Part shown: one piece after another, positions 8,597 through 18,083 of the stretch
How the letters are laid out: the number at the start of each line of letters is the position of its first letter
Position numbering within the stretch: the first letter of the stretch is position 1
Assembly (NCBI GenBank): GCA_000017645.1
Contig: CP000781.1
Span: 186,001-250,000 of the forward strand
Direction of reading: 5' to 3'
DNA length: 64,000 bases
Origin: Xanthobacter autotrophicus Py2
GTDB taxonomy: Bacteria > Pseudomonadota > Alphaproteobacteria > Rhizobiales > Xanthobacteraceae
Notes under the pieces: generated by a model
Told to the model about the DNA's origin: nothing
The model's database searches: none
Seen by the model: the letters and a program-made list of their open reading frames with translations, nothing else
Made by a program: the position numbers and the translations under genes

Positions 8597-9418
8597 TTGC
8601 CCCTCACAATCTGCACCTGGAACATCAATTCCGTCCGCATTCGTCTCGACATCGTCCGTGCGGCGGTGGAGACGCTGCGGCCCGACATCCTGTGCCTCCA
8701 AGAAACGAAGTGCCAGGACGACAAGTTTCCCCTCGCCGCCATTCGCGACATGGGCTTTCCCCACATCGCCCTCAACGGGCAGAAGGGCTGGCACGGGGTC
8801 GCGACCTTCTCGCGCCGGCCGTTCGTCTCGGTGGAGAAGGGCGATTTCTGCGGCAAGGGCGACGCGCGCCACGTGGCGGTGACCCTCGCCCCCGAGCACG
8901 CGCTGGGCAAGCCGCTGACGGTGCATAATTTCTACGTGCCCGCCGGTGGCGACATCCCGGATCCGGAGCTGAACCCCAAGTTCGCCCACAAGCTCGCCTT
9001 CCTCGACGAGGTGACGGCCTGGCCGCCGCTTGCCGCAGCAGCGGCGGATGACGGGCGCCACGCGGTGGTGGTGGGCGACCTCAACATCGCCCCGCTGGAA
9101 ACCGACGTGTGGGGCCACAAGCAGCTGCTCAACGTGGTCAGCCACACCCCCGTCGAGGTGGAAAGGCTGAACCGCTTCCAGGCCTCCGGCCCCTGGGTCG
9201 ACGTGATGCGCACCTTCGTGCCGCCCAAGGACAAGCTCTTCACCTGGTGGAGCTACCGCTCGCCCGACTACACCGCCAACGACCGCGGCCGCAGGCTGGA
9301 CCATGTCTGGGCCAGCCAGAGTCTCGCGCCCTCCGCGCAGGCCATGACGGTGCTGAAGGACGCACGCGGCTGGGAAAAGCCCTCCGACCACGTGCCGGTG
9401 TCCCTCACCTTCGGCTGA
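8597..9418 (+). CDS. xth: exodeoxyribonuclease III
   Basis: A 273-residue Mg2+-dependent AP endonuclease / 3'-5' exonuclease of the endonuclease-exonuclease-phosphatase fold, acting in base excision repair. Motifs in order: TWNINSVR, LCLQETK (metal-binding Glu), VHNFYVPAGGD, VVGDLNIAP (catalytic Asp/Asn), RRLDHVWAS and the C-terminal KPSDHVPV (catalytic His). The TTG at 8597 (MPLTICTWNINS) fits the family N-terminus, though no clear ribosome binding site is seen. An ATG at 8519 would add 26 residues. Confidence 0.9.
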   Translation: MPLTICTWNINSVRIRLDIVRAAVETLRPDILCLQETKCQDDKFPLAAIRDMGFPHIALNGQKGWHGVATFSRRPFVSVEKGDFCGKGDARHVAVTLAPEHALGKPLTVHNFYVPAGGDIPDPELNPKFAHKLAFLDEVTAWPPLAAAAADDGRHAVVVGDLNIAPLETDVWGHKQLLNVVSHTPVEVERLNRFQASGPWVDVMRTFVPPKDKLFTWWSYRSPDYTANDRGRRLDHVWASQSLAPSAQAMTVLKDARGWEKPSDHVPVSLTFG

Positions 9419-9463
9419 GGCAGCGGCGCCGCGCAGCCGGCGCGGTCGCCCCGGCTTCCGGCG

Positions 9464-10156
9464 TCAGGGTTTCGGCGCGAGATCGAGCAGCGGCGCGCCG
9501 AGGTTGGGCAGCCCCAGGGCGGAGCCGATCTTGCCCTTCGGCACCTTGATCACCTGCACCCCCGACGGCAGCTGGAACAGCTTGGGATCCTGCGGCGCGC
9601 GGGTGAGCTTGAGCGCCTCGAACACCGTCTGCTTCTTGCCCTGAACCTCCACCTCGGTGCGCAGGGCGATACCGTCCGGCGTGATGCAGGCGGTGGTGGG
9701 ACCCAGCGCCACGCCGCCGACCGCGCCGGACGGGGCGTCGAGCTTCCACAGGTCGCAGGCCTCGCCCGCCACCTGGCTTTCGCCCACCCGCAGGCCGGAG
9801 CCGCTGAGGGCGCCGAGGGCATATTCGGGCGGCAACTCCATCTCCACCGCCATGTTGGGCAGGTTGGGGGTGCGCACCACCATGCGGCGCGCCCTGAGGT
9901 CGATGATGCCCACGATGCTCCCGGGCACGTTGGGCTTGGTCATCTCCACCCGCATCCGGCCCTGGCTGTGGGCGAGATCCATGCTGCCGCCCCGGCGCAG
10001 GTCGGCGCTCAGGGCGAAGTCCACCGTCGGCAGCGGCACCGGGTCCGCGCAGGCCGCGCCCAGTCCGAACAGCGTCCCGGCCAGAACGGCGGTGACGGAC
10101 ACGGTGAACGCAACGGGGCCGTGCCGCGTTGCCCGGCACGATTGGGGCTGTCGCAT
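9464..10156 (-). CDS. exported hypothetical protein
   Basis: A 230-residue protein with an N-terminal signal peptide: a basic lead, hydrophobic core around VAFTVSVTAVLAGTLFGLG, and likely cleavage after AACA. The mature part is beta-rich with YxVE-type strands (GRMRVEMTKPNVPGSIVGII, AVEMELPPEYALG), reminiscent of periplasmic DUF4412-like or lipoprotein-carrier-like folds. Specific function unknown. It converges with the exonuclease III gene, so the two are not co-transcribed. Confidence 0.7.
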   Translation of the reverse strand: MRQPQSCRATRHGPVAFTVSVTAVLAGTLFGLGAACADPVPLPTVDFALSADLRRGGSMDLAHSQGRMRVEMTKPNVPGSIVGIIDLRARRMVVRTPNLPNMAVEMELPPEYALGALSGSGLRVGESQVAGEACDLWKLDAPSGAVGGVALGPTTACITPDGIALRTEVEVQGKKQTVFEALKLTRAPQDPKLFQLPSGVQVIKVPKGKIGSALGLPNLGAPLLDLAPKP

Positions 10157-10555
10157 GGTCGGGTCCTCCGCTTGAACCTCCTCATAGCAGATGGGGGCCG
10201 GGGCGCGATCCGTTTTGGATGCAAAGGGAAGGGTTTCAATCCAAAGGGTGAATCGCGGTGCCCGCCCCCGGCGAGAGCCGGCGCGCTGCGCCGTGCCCGT
10301 GCCTTGAACCGATGATAGTGCTCAAATGGAGCCATCCGATGGCTTGTCGGTTGGCCATTCTCTGGTGCCGGCGCACCGGCATCGTCGCTCCGGCGGTGGG
10401 TTTGCCGGCTGTGGATCTCCTTACGATCACGCGCAAGCTGTCGTAATGGCTTCGTTGAGCGGCTCCAGCATTCAGGTAAGCGGACGCCAAAGGGCGATTC
10501 GCCCGGCTGGCGCCGGAACGGCGCCCAACACAGACGCCCGGGAGGCGCGAAGAGG
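10157..10555. other. intergenic region upstream of phoR
   Basis: A 400-bp gap between divergent genes. A single CTGTCGT element near 10437 resembles one half of a Pho box, but the expected phased partner is poor, so I do not call phosphate control here. No gene is supported. Confidence 0.35.
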
Positions 10556-12088
10556 ATGGCGATGGCTGGACCCGAGCGGGATATGGATCTCCAGCCCGCT
10601 GCGGCACCCCGCGGTGGGCCTGCTGGCGCCAGCGGCGGGCGGGAGCCGGTGGCCGCTGAAGCTCAGGCGCGCGCAGCGGAGGTTGGCGCCGTCGTGGTGA
10701 AGGGACCCGAGTCGAGCGCGCCGACGCCGGGGTCCCCCGATGCCGCTTCACTCCCGGCGGGCAGCCCGACGCAGCAAGGCGCGAAGCAAGGCCCACGTCG
10801 GCGGTCGCTCCTCCTCGTGGCCGCCCTGGCGCTGGTCGTCGTCGCCGGGGTGGTCCTCGGCGAGCTCGATCCGCTGCTCGCCACGCTCATGGTGGCGTTG
10901 CTGGTGGCGCTCCTGTTCAGCCTGCCTCAGATCCCTTCTCTCCCCGCCCTTCCGGAGGCGCCGCCCTTGCCCCCGCCGCCCGCGCCGCCAGTGCGCGGCG
11001 ATGCCCAGGCGGCGGCGGTGGTGGCCGCCCTGCCGGAGCCGGCCCTGCTGCTGTCGGCCACCGGCGAGATCATCACCGCCAACGAGCGCTTCAACCTCGC
11101 CATCGGCACGACCCGGGTGGGTGATCCTTTGTCCTTCGTGGTGCGTGTGCCGGAGGTGCTGGACGCGGTGCGCGCCGCCGCCGAGGACGGCCTGCCGCGG
11201 CGGGTGGAATTCGCCGAGCGCATCCCGCTCGATCGCTGGCTGGAGGCCCATGTGGTGCCGCTGCGGCTGGAGGCCCACGCCGGCATCCGCTCCGGCGGGC
11301 GGCGGGCGGCGGATGTGCCGGATGCGGTGCTGCTCACCTTCCGCGACCTCACCCAGCAGCGCCGGGTGGAGCAGATGCGGGCCGATTTCGTGGCCAATGC
11401 CAGCCACGAGCTGCGCACCCCGCTCGCCTCCCTGTCCGGCTTCATCGAGACCCTGCAAGGCCCGGCGCGCAACGATGCTCCGGCGCGCGAGCGCTTCCTC
11501 GCCATCATGGCGGCTCAGGCGCGGCGCATGTCGCGGCTCATCGACGACCTGCTCTCCCTGTCGCGGATCGAGCTCAACGCCCATGTGCGGCCGCAGACCA
11601 AGGTCGATCTCGGCGGCATCCTCGCCCATGTGTGCGACACCCTCTCCCCCCTCGCCAGGGATCGCGGCGTGACGCTGGATCAGGTGAAGGACGCCGTGCC
11701 GCTGGAGGTGCTGGGCGACCGGGACGAACTGATCCGCCTGTTCGAGAACCTGGTGGAGAACGCGCTGAAATATGGCGCGCCCGGCAAAAGGATCGAGGTT
11801 CGCCTGTTCCGCGAGAACGGGACGGCGGTGGTGAGCATCCGCGATTTCGGTCCCGGCATCCCCCCCGAGCACCTGCCGCGCCTCACCGAGCGCTTCTACC
11901 GGGTGGACGTGGCGGCGAGCCGCGACCAGGGCGGTACGGGGCTGGGGCTCGCCATCGTCAAGCACATCGTGGCCCGCCATCGGGGCCGGCTGGGCATCGA
12001 TAGCGTGCTGGGCGAAGGCGCAACCTTCAGCGTGCGCCTTGACGCTTTGCCGGGTCCGGAAAAAAATGGCGGGCAGACAGCCGCTTAG
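10556..12088 (+). CDS. phoR: phosphate regulon sensor histidine kinase PhoR
   Basis: A 510-residue inner-membrane sensor kinase that phosphorylates PhoB when Pi is scarce. A long Pro/Ala-rich N-terminal tail (about 80 residues) precedes two membrane helices (about 84-121), a PAS-like segment (about 150-265), the HisKA domain with phospho-acceptor H284 in NASHELRTPL, and an HATPase domain with NALKYGAP, DFGPGIP and GGTGLGLAIVKH. GAGGCGCGAAGAGG precedes ATG 10556. It is first in the phoR-pstSCAB-phoU-phoB cluster; the pst promoter begins right after its stop codon. Confidence 0.93.
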   Translation: MAMAGPERDMDLQPAAAPRGGPAGASGGREPVAAEAQARAAEVGAVVVKGPESSAPTPGSPDAASLPAGSPTQQGAKQGPRRRSLLLVAALALVVVAGVVLGELDPLLATLMVALLVALLFSLPQIPSLPALPEAPPLPPPPAPPVRGDAQAAAVVAALPEPALLLSATGEIITANERFNLAIGTTRVGDPLSFVVRVPEVLDAVRAAAEDGLPRRVEFAERIPLDRWLEAHVVPLRLEAHAGIRSGGRRAADVPDAVLLTFRDLTQQRRVEQMRADFVANASHELRTPLASLSGFIETLQGPARNDAPARERFLAIMAAQARRMSRLIDDLLSLSRIELNAHVRPQTKVDLGGILAHVCDTLSPLARDRGVTLDQVKDAVPLEVLGDRDELIRLFENLVENALKYGAPGKRIEVRLFRENGTAVVSIRDFGPGIPPEHLPRLTERFYRVDVAASRDQGGTGLGLAIVKHIVARHRGRLGIDSVLGEGATFSVRLDALPGPEKNGGQTAA

Positions 12089-12089
12089 A

Positions 12090-12118
12090 GCGTCATCTCC
12101 GTGTCACGCGGTCGTCAT
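12090..12118 (+). promoter_or_regulatory. three phased Pho boxes upstream of pstS
   Basis: GCGTCAT (12090), GTGTCAC (12101) and TCGTCAT (12112) recur with an exact 11-bp period and 4-bp spacers, the layout bound by PhoB dimers. They start 2 bp after the phoR stop and about 95 bp before the pstS start, so PhoB should activate the pst operon under phosphate limitation. Confidence 0.78.
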
Positions 12119-12211
12119 AGAACCTTGGCTGACCGGGGCTAAGAGTCCCGAGCCCAATGTTGCCCCGGCGTCAGGCCTGGACCGGCAGCGGATTTGGCAA
12201 GGAGAATTACC

Positions 12212-13252
12212 GTGAAGCTCACCACCGCACTCGGCGCAATCGCCGTGGCAGGCACGCTGTTCGCTGGCAGCGCTCAAGCCGTCGATTTCACCGGCGCTGG
12301 CGCCTCCTTCCCGGCCCCCGTCTATCAGGCCTGGGGCGCGAAGTTCAAAGAGAAGACCGGCAGCACGCTGAACTACCAGTCCATTGGCTCGGGCGGCGGT
12401 CAGAACCAGATCATCAACCGCACCGTGGATTTCGGCGCCTCCGACGCCACCGTGCCCGGCGAGAAGCTCGCCTCCAACAACCTGCTCCAGTTCCCGACCG
12501 TGATCGGCTCGGTGGTCGCCACCGTCAATCTCGACGGCATCGTCACCAACCAGCTCAAGCTGACCGGCCCGGTCCTCGCCGACATCTATCTCGGCAAGAT
12601 CACCAAGTGGGACGACAAGGCCATCACGGACCTCAACCCCGGCGTGAAGCTGCCGTCCTCGGCCATCGTGCCGGTGTACCGCTCGGACTCCTCGGGCACG
12701 ACCTCGATCTTCACCTCCTACCTCTCGGCGGTGAGCCCCGACTGGAAGTCCAAGGTGGGCTCCGCCACCTCGGTCCAGTGGCCCACCGGCGCGGGCGCCA
12801 AGGGCAACGAAGGCGTGACCGGCACCGTCAAGAACACCAAGGGTGGCATCGGCTACGTGGAATTCATCTACGCCGCCGCCAACAAGCTGGTGGTGACCCA
12901 GCTGCAGAACAAGGCCGGCAAGTTCGTCAGCCCTGAAGTGGCCGGCTTCCAGGCCGCCGCCGCCTCTGCCGACTGGAAGGGCGCCAAGGACTTCGCCGCG
13001 TCCATGATCGACGCCCCGGCCCCCGAGGCGTGGCCGATCGTCAGCCCCACCTACATCCTTCTGCCGAAGGACCCGAAGAACGTCGAGGCTTCCCGCGAAG
13101 TCATGAAGTTCTTCCAGTGGGCCTACACTAAGGAAGGCGCCGAGATCGCCGAGGGCATGCACTACATCGCGCTTCCCGAGTCGGTCGTGAAGCAGGTGGA
13201 AGAAGCCCTCAAGAGCGAGATCAAGGGTCCGGACGGCAAGCCCGTCCTCTGA
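12212..13252 (+). CDS. pstS: phosphate-binding periplasmic protein PstS
   Basis: A 346-residue periplasmic phosphate-binding component of the Pst ABC transporter. The GTG at 12212 is preceded by AAGGAG (7-nt spacing) and begins a classic signal peptide ending ...GSAQA before VDFTGAGASFPAPVY. Phosphate-contacting loops are visible: GAGASFPAP, SIGSGGGQ, GASDATVPG and YRSDSSGTTS. The mature length matches the family. A hairpin terminator between pstS and pstC fits the usual excess of binding protein over membrane subunits. Confidence 0.96.
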   Translation: MKLTTALGAIAVAGTLFAGSAQAVDFTGAGASFPAPVYQAWGAKFKEKTGSTLNYQSIGSGGGQNQIINRTVDFGASDATVPGEKLASNNLLQFPTVIGSVVATVNLDGIVTNQLKLTGPVLADIYLGKITKWDDKAITDLNPGVKLPSSAIVPVYRSDSSGTTSIFTSYLSAVSPDWKSKVGSATSVQWPTGAGAKGNEGVTGTVKNTKGGIGYVEFIYAAANKLVVTQLQNKAGKFVSPEVAGFQAAAASADWKGAKDFAASMIDAPAPEAWPIVSPTYILLPKDPKNVEASREVMKFFQWAYTKEGAEIAEGMHYIALPESVVKQVEEALKSEIKGPDGKPVL

Positions 13253-13268
13253 TCCTGGCACTCATCTG

Positions 13269-13301
13269 CGCCGCCCCCACCGGGGCGGCGCTTCTTTCTT
13301 G
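13269..13301 (+). terminator. partial terminator between pstS and pstC
   Basis: GCGCCGCCCC (13269-13278) pairs with GGGGCGGCGC (13283-13292) around CACC, then TTCTTTCTT. Located inside the pst operon, it probably attenuates read-through so that pstS is made in excess. Confidence 0.75.
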
Positions 13302-13428
13302 ACTGGGTGCGCGTTTCCTTCCGCCGTGGGGCGGGCGGCGGCACCCAGATGACGGGCGGCGCGACAGCGCGTTGAGCCCTGGCTTCGGATCAGGCCGCCG
13401 GCTGCGGCGCGCGGGGGACAGGCATCCA

Positions 13429-14406
13429 ATGGACGCGACGGTGGATAGCATGGGGTCTGGATCGGTCCAGCCCATCACCAAGGCGAAGGCGACCGGCCGG
13501 ATCTCCGACCCGATCTTCGTCGGCCTCTTGTGGGCGAGCGGCATCTTCGTCCTCGTCCTGCTCGGCCTGATCATCGCCGAGCTGTTCCAGGGCGGCCTGC
13601 CGGCGCTGAAGCATTTCGGGCTCGACTTCATCTGGTCGCCCGCGTGGAACCCGGTGACCGAGAATTACGGCGCCCTGGTGATGATCTACGGCACGCTGTT
13701 CAGCGCCATCATCGCCGTGGTGGTGGCCCTGCCGCTCTCCTTCGGCATCGCCTTCTTCCTCACCGAGATCGCCCCCCAGCCGCTGAAGCGGCCCATCGGC
13801 GTCGCGGTGCAACTGCTCGCCGCCGTGCCTTCCATCATCTACGGCATGTGGGGCTTCTTCGTCATCGTCCCGCTGATGGCCGCCTATGTGCAGCCGCCGC
13901 TGATCGATACCATCGGCAACCTGCCGATCATCGGCGCCCTGTTCGCCGGCCCGCCGCTGGGCTCCGGCATGTTCACCGCCGGCCTCATCCTCGCGGTGAT
14001 GATCCTGCCCTTCATCACTGCCATGTTCGTGGAAACGCTGGAATCGGTTCCGCCCATGCTGAAGGAATCCGCCTACGGCATCGGCGCCACCACCTACGAG
14101 GTCTACAAGAACGTCTCGGTGCCCTACGGCAAGACGGCCATGGTGGGTGCCATCATGCTGGGCCTCGGCCGCGCCCTGGGCGAGACCATGGCGGTCACCT
14201 TCGTCATCGGCAACGCCACGCGCATGTCGGCCTCCCTGTTCGCGCCGGGCGCCACCATCGCCTCCACCATCGCCAACGAGTTCCCGGAAGCGGGGATCGG
14301 GTCCCTGAAGCTGACCTCGCTGCTGCAGCTCGGCTTCATCCTGTTCGTCATTTCATTCATCGTGCTGGCTCTGTCCCGGGCGCTCGTTCGCTCGCGGCTC
14401 GACTGA
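13429..14406 (+). CDS. pstC: phosphate ABC transporter permease PstC
   Basis: A 325-residue inner-membrane permease subunit of the PstSCAB phosphate importer. ATG 13429 (MDATVDSMGSGSVQP) has a purine-rich GGGGGACAGG upstream. There are six membrane-spanning stretches; the cytoplasmic coupling loop with ESAYGIGATTYEVYKNV and GLGRALGETMAVTFVIG is the EAA motif that docks onto PstB. pstA follows 17 bp downstream. Confidence 0.94.
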   Translation: MDATVDSMGSGSVQPITKAKATGRISDPIFVGLLWASGIFVLVLLGLIIAELFQGGLPALKHFGLDFIWSPAWNPVTENYGALVMIYGTLFSAIIAVVVALPLSFGIAFFLTEIAPQPLKRPIGVAVQLLAAVPSIIYGMWGFFVIVPLMAAYVQPPLIDTIGNLPIIGALFAGPPLGSGMFTAGLILAVMILPFITAMFVETLESVPPMLKESAYGIGATTYEVYKNVSVPYGKTAMVGAIMLGLGRALGETMAVTFVIGNATRMSASLFAPGATIASTIANEFPEAGIGSLKLTSLLQLGFILFVISFIVLALSRALVRSRLD

Positions 14407-14423
14407 TCAAGGAGCAGGCAATC

Positions 14424-15257
14424 ATGGCCTCCCTCGCCGCGCGTCGCGCCAAGGACACCACCGTCAAGGCGATCTCGACGGGCTTTGCCGTCCTCGCCAT
14501 CTTCCTCCTGGGCTGGATCCTGTGGACCTTGGTGTCCCGCGGGCTGCCCGCCCTCGGCCTCAACGTGTTCACGCAGGTCACCAAGCCGCCGGGCCAGAAC
14601 GGCGGCCTTCTGAACGCCATCGTCGGCTCACTGATCCAGATCGGCATCGCCCTCATCATCGGCGGGCCCATCGGCATCTTCTGCGGCACCTTCCTCGCCG
14701 AGAACGGCAAGGGCACGAAGATCGGCTCCGCCGCCCGCTTCGTGAACGACATCCTGTTGTCGGCGCCCTCCATCCTGGTGGGCCTGTTCATCTACACCCT
14801 GCTGGTGGTGCCGTTCGGCGGCTTCTCCGGCTGGGCCGGCTCGCTGGCGCTGGCCATCCTGGTGATCCCGGTGATCGTGCGGACCACGGAGGACATGCTG
14901 AACCTCGTTCCCGTGGGCCTGCGCGAGGCCGCCTTCGCGCTGGGCGCGCCGCAGTGGAAGGTGGTCATGTTCATCACCTGGCGGGCGGCGCGGGCGGGCA
15001 TCGTCACCGGCATCCTGCTCGCCATCGCCCGCGCGGCCGGCGAGACGGCGCCGCTGCTGTTCACCTCGCTCGGCAACAACGCCCTGTCGACCGACCTGTC
15101 GAAGCCCATGGCGAGCCTGCCCATCGCCATCTACCAGTTTGCCGGCAGCCCGTTCGACGACTGGGTCTCGCTCGCCTGGGCCGGGGCGCTGCTCATCACC
15201 GTGGGCGTGCTCGTGCTCAACGTGGCGTCCCGCCTGTTCCTCGCGCGGAGCCACTAG
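14424..15257 (+). CDS. pstA: phosphate ABC transporter permease PstA
   Basis: A 277-residue second permease subunit of the Pst importer. AAGGAG at 14409-14414 precedes ATG 14424. Six hydrophobic helices; the EAA loop reads REAAFALGAPQWKVVMFITWRAA in two overlapping halves, followed by AIARAAGETAPLLFTS, typical of PstA. It pairs with PstC to form the membrane channel and is energised by PstB encoded 62 bp downstream. Confidence 0.94.
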   Translation: MASLAARRAKDTTVKAISTGFAVLAIFLLGWILWTLVSRGLPALGLNVFTQVTKPPGQNGGLLNAIVGSLIQIGIALIIGGPIGIFCGTFLAENGKGTKIGSAARFVNDILLSAPSILVGLFIYTLLVVPFGGFSGWAGSLALAILVIPVIVRTTEDMLNLVPVGLREAAFALGAPQWKVVMFITWRAARAGIVTGILLAIARAAGETAPLLFTSLGNNALSTDLSKPMASLPIAIYQFAGSPFDDWVSLAWAGALLITVGVLVLNVASRLFLARSH

Positions 15258-15319
15258 GTCGCCCTTAGGTTCCCGCGGACCCGAACCCTTCCGAATTCAT
15301 CCTCCGAAGCGAGGCCAAA

Positions 15320-16144
<825 letters not shown>

Positions 16145-16151
16145 GGGTTCA

Positions 16152-16199
16152 GGCAGCGTTGCGGCCAGTCCGCCACAACGCTGCGTCCTGTTTTTGCTT
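16152..16199 (+). terminator. probable terminator/attenuator between pstB and phoU
   Basis: CAGCGTTG (16154-16161) pairs with CAACGCTG (16176-16183), with partial pairing inside the loop, followed by GTCCTGTTTTTG. It may limit phoU-phoB expression relative to pst. Confidence 0.6.
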
Positions 16200-16265
16200 T
16201 AGTGCATTTTCGTCACGCGAGCCTTTGCCCGCTTCGCCGGAAAATGCTTGAGAAGGATCATTCCG

Positions 16266-16994
16266 ATGCCGGAGCATACCGTTTCGTCCTTCGACCAGGA
16301 GTTGAAGGAAATCGGCCGCAAGGTGGTGGAGATGGGCGGCCTAGCCGAGCGGCTGGTGGCCGATGGCGTGTCCTCGCTCATCAAGCGTGACGGCGCCCTG
16401 GCCCAGAAGGTGGTGCTGCTCGACAGCACCGTGGACCAGATGCAGCGCGAGATCGAGGATCGCGCAATCCTCGTCATCGCCAAGCGCCAGCCGGTGGCCA
16501 ACGACCTGCGCGAGATCGTGTCGGCGATCCGCATCGCCAACGACCTCGAGCGCATCGGCGACTTGGCCAAGAACGTGGGCAAGCGTGTCATCGCCATCGA
16601 GGGCGAGTATCATCCGGCCAAGCTGGTGCGGGGCGTGGAGCACATCTCCGACCTGGTGCTGGAGCAGCTGAAGGAAGTGCTCGACGCCTACGCCGCCCGC
16701 AACGAGGCCAAGGCGGTGGAAGTGTGGGGCCGCGACGGCGCCATCGACACCATGTACACGTCCCTGTTCCGCGAGCTCCTCACCTATATGATGGAAGACC
16801 CGCGCAACATCTCCGTGTGCACGCACCTGTTGTTCTGCGCGAAGAACATCGAGCGCATCGGCGACCACGCGACCAACGTCGCGGAGATCGTCTATTACAT
16901 GGTCACGGGCCAGAACCTGCCGGAGAGCCGTCCCAAGGCGGATGCTTCCAGCGAGACCACCCTGGCCTTTCCCGGTCGTTCCGCCCAGGCCTGA
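16266..16994 (+). CDS. phoU: phosphate signalling protein PhoU
   Basis: A 242-residue cytosolic protein that links Pst transport activity to PhoR and keeps the regulon off when phosphate is plentiful. Two repeated three-helix PhoU domains are visible, each with the metal-binding E/D-rich pattern: ANDLREIVSAIRIANDLERIGD in the first (in two overlapping parts) and CAKNIERIGDHATNVAEIV in the second. AAGGA lies 8 nt before ATG 16266. It sits between pstB and phoB. Confidence 0.95.
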   Translation: MPEHTVSSFDQELKEIGRKVVEMGGLAERLVADGVSSLIKRDGALAQKVVLLDSTVDQMQREIEDRAILVIAKRQPVANDLREIVSAIRIANDLERIGDLAKNVGKRVIAIEGEYHPAKLVRGVEHISDLVLEQLKEVLDAYAARNEAKAVEVWGRDGAIDTMYTSLFRELLTYMMEDPRNISVCTHLLFCAKNIERIGDHATNVAEIVYYMVTGQNLPESRPKADASSETTLAFPGRSAQA

Positions 16995-17077
16995 TGGGCT
17001 GAGCGGACGTGATGGCTGCTCCCGATCCGGATCCACCCGGGTCGGGCGGCCGAAGTAGTGAAGACAGGTGATAGACA

Positions 17078-17779
17078 GTGCCGGCGCATATTCTGATCGT
17101 CGAGGATGAGGAGCCCCTGACCCTCCTGCTCCGCTATAATCTGGAGTCGGAAGGCTACGGCGTGGAAAGCGTCGGCCGCGGCGACGAGGCCGAGACGCGG
17201 CTGCGTGAGAGCGTGCCTGATCTCGTCATCCTCGACTGGATGCTGCCGGGCCTGTCCGGCATCGAGCTGTGCCGGCGTCTGCGCACCCGTCCCGAGACCG
17301 AGCGCTTGCCCGTGATCATGCTCACCGCCCGCGGCGAGGAGACCGAGCGTGTGCGCGGCCTTGCCACCGGCGCCGACGATTATGTGGTGAAGCCGTTCTC
17401 GGTGCCCGAATTGCTCGCCCGCGTTCGCGCCCTGCTGCGCCGGGCCAAGCCGGAGCACGTGGCCACCCTGCTGCGCGCCGGCGACATCGAACTCGACCGG
17501 GAGACCCACCGGGTCCACCGCGCCGGCCGCGAGGTGCATCTCGGCCCCACCGAGTTCCGCCTGCTCGAATTCCTGATGCAGAGCCCCGGCCGCGTGTTCT
17601 CCCGCGAGCAGTTGCTCGACGGGGTGTGGGGCCAGGACGTCTATATCGACGAGCGCACGGTGGACGTGCATGTGGGCCGCCTGCGCAAGGCCATCAACCG
17701 CGGCCGCCAGTCCGATCCCATCCGCACCGTCCGTGGCGCCGGCTATTCCTTCAACGAGATGTTCGCCCGCTCCCATTGA
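17078..17779 (+). CDS. phoB: phosphate regulon response regulator PhoB
   Basis: A 233-residue response regulator activated by PhoR. The receiver domain (1-120) has acidic pocket residues E9/D10, phospho-acceptor D53 in LVILDWMLPG and the conserved Lys in VVKPFS. The C-terminal winged helix (about 135-230) includes TEFRLLEFLM and ERTVDVHVGRLRKAI and binds Pho boxes such as those at 12090-12118. It uses a GTG start with AGGTGAT upstream. Confidence 0.95.
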   Translation: MPAHILIVEDEEPLTLLLRYNLESEGYGVESVGRGDEAETRLRESVPDLVILDWMLPGLSGIELCRRLRTRPETERLPVIMLTARGEETERVRGLATGADDYVVKPFSVPELLARVRALLRRAKPEHVATLLRAGDIELDRETHRVHRAGREVHLGPTEFRLLEFLMQSPGRVFSREQLLDGVWGQDVYIDERTVDVHVGRLRKAINRGRQSDPIRTVRGAGYSFNEMFARSH

Positions 17780-18083
17780 GGGGCGGCGCCTTAAGACGAG
17801 GGAGCGCCGTCACCCTCCGGCTTGACCGGAGGGTCCATGGAACGGCCGGGATGCTGCGGCCGGGGTTTGGACAAGCGGCGAGATGAACCCTCCGGTCAAG
17901 CCGGAGGGCGACGATGGTGAGATGAGCGGGAAGCGCCGGTCTCGCCCTCTCCCGCTTGCGGGCGAGGGCAGGGTGGGGCGAGCGGTGCCTTTGCCTGGTG
18001 CAACCGGTGGGGAGGGAGGGGGCAGCTCTTCAAACCCGGCCACGCCCGGTCCATTGGTCCCTATGGCCTGCCTCGGCGCTCTC
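17780..18083. other. intergenic region between converging phoB and amine oxidase genes
   Basis: About 300 bp filled mainly by three hairpin-forming palindromic units (17811-17834, 17887-17909, 17944-17969). No gene is supported. The hairpins may terminate both converging transcripts. Confidence 0.5.
17811..17969. repeat. REP/BIME-like palindromic cluster
   Basis: The first unit is CCCTCCGG-CTTGA-CCGGAGGG. The second is its inverted copy, CCCTCCGG-TCAAG-CCGGAGGG. A third hairpin pairs GCCCTC..CCCGC with GCGGG..GAGGGC. Inverted pairs of short hairpins between convergent genes are the usual arrangement of bacterial interspersed mosaic elements. Confidence 0.6.

Noticed and set aside
10430..10455. 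Pho box upstream of phoR
   Set aside because: Only one half-site (CTGTCGT) fits; the expected partner 11 bp away matches poorly.
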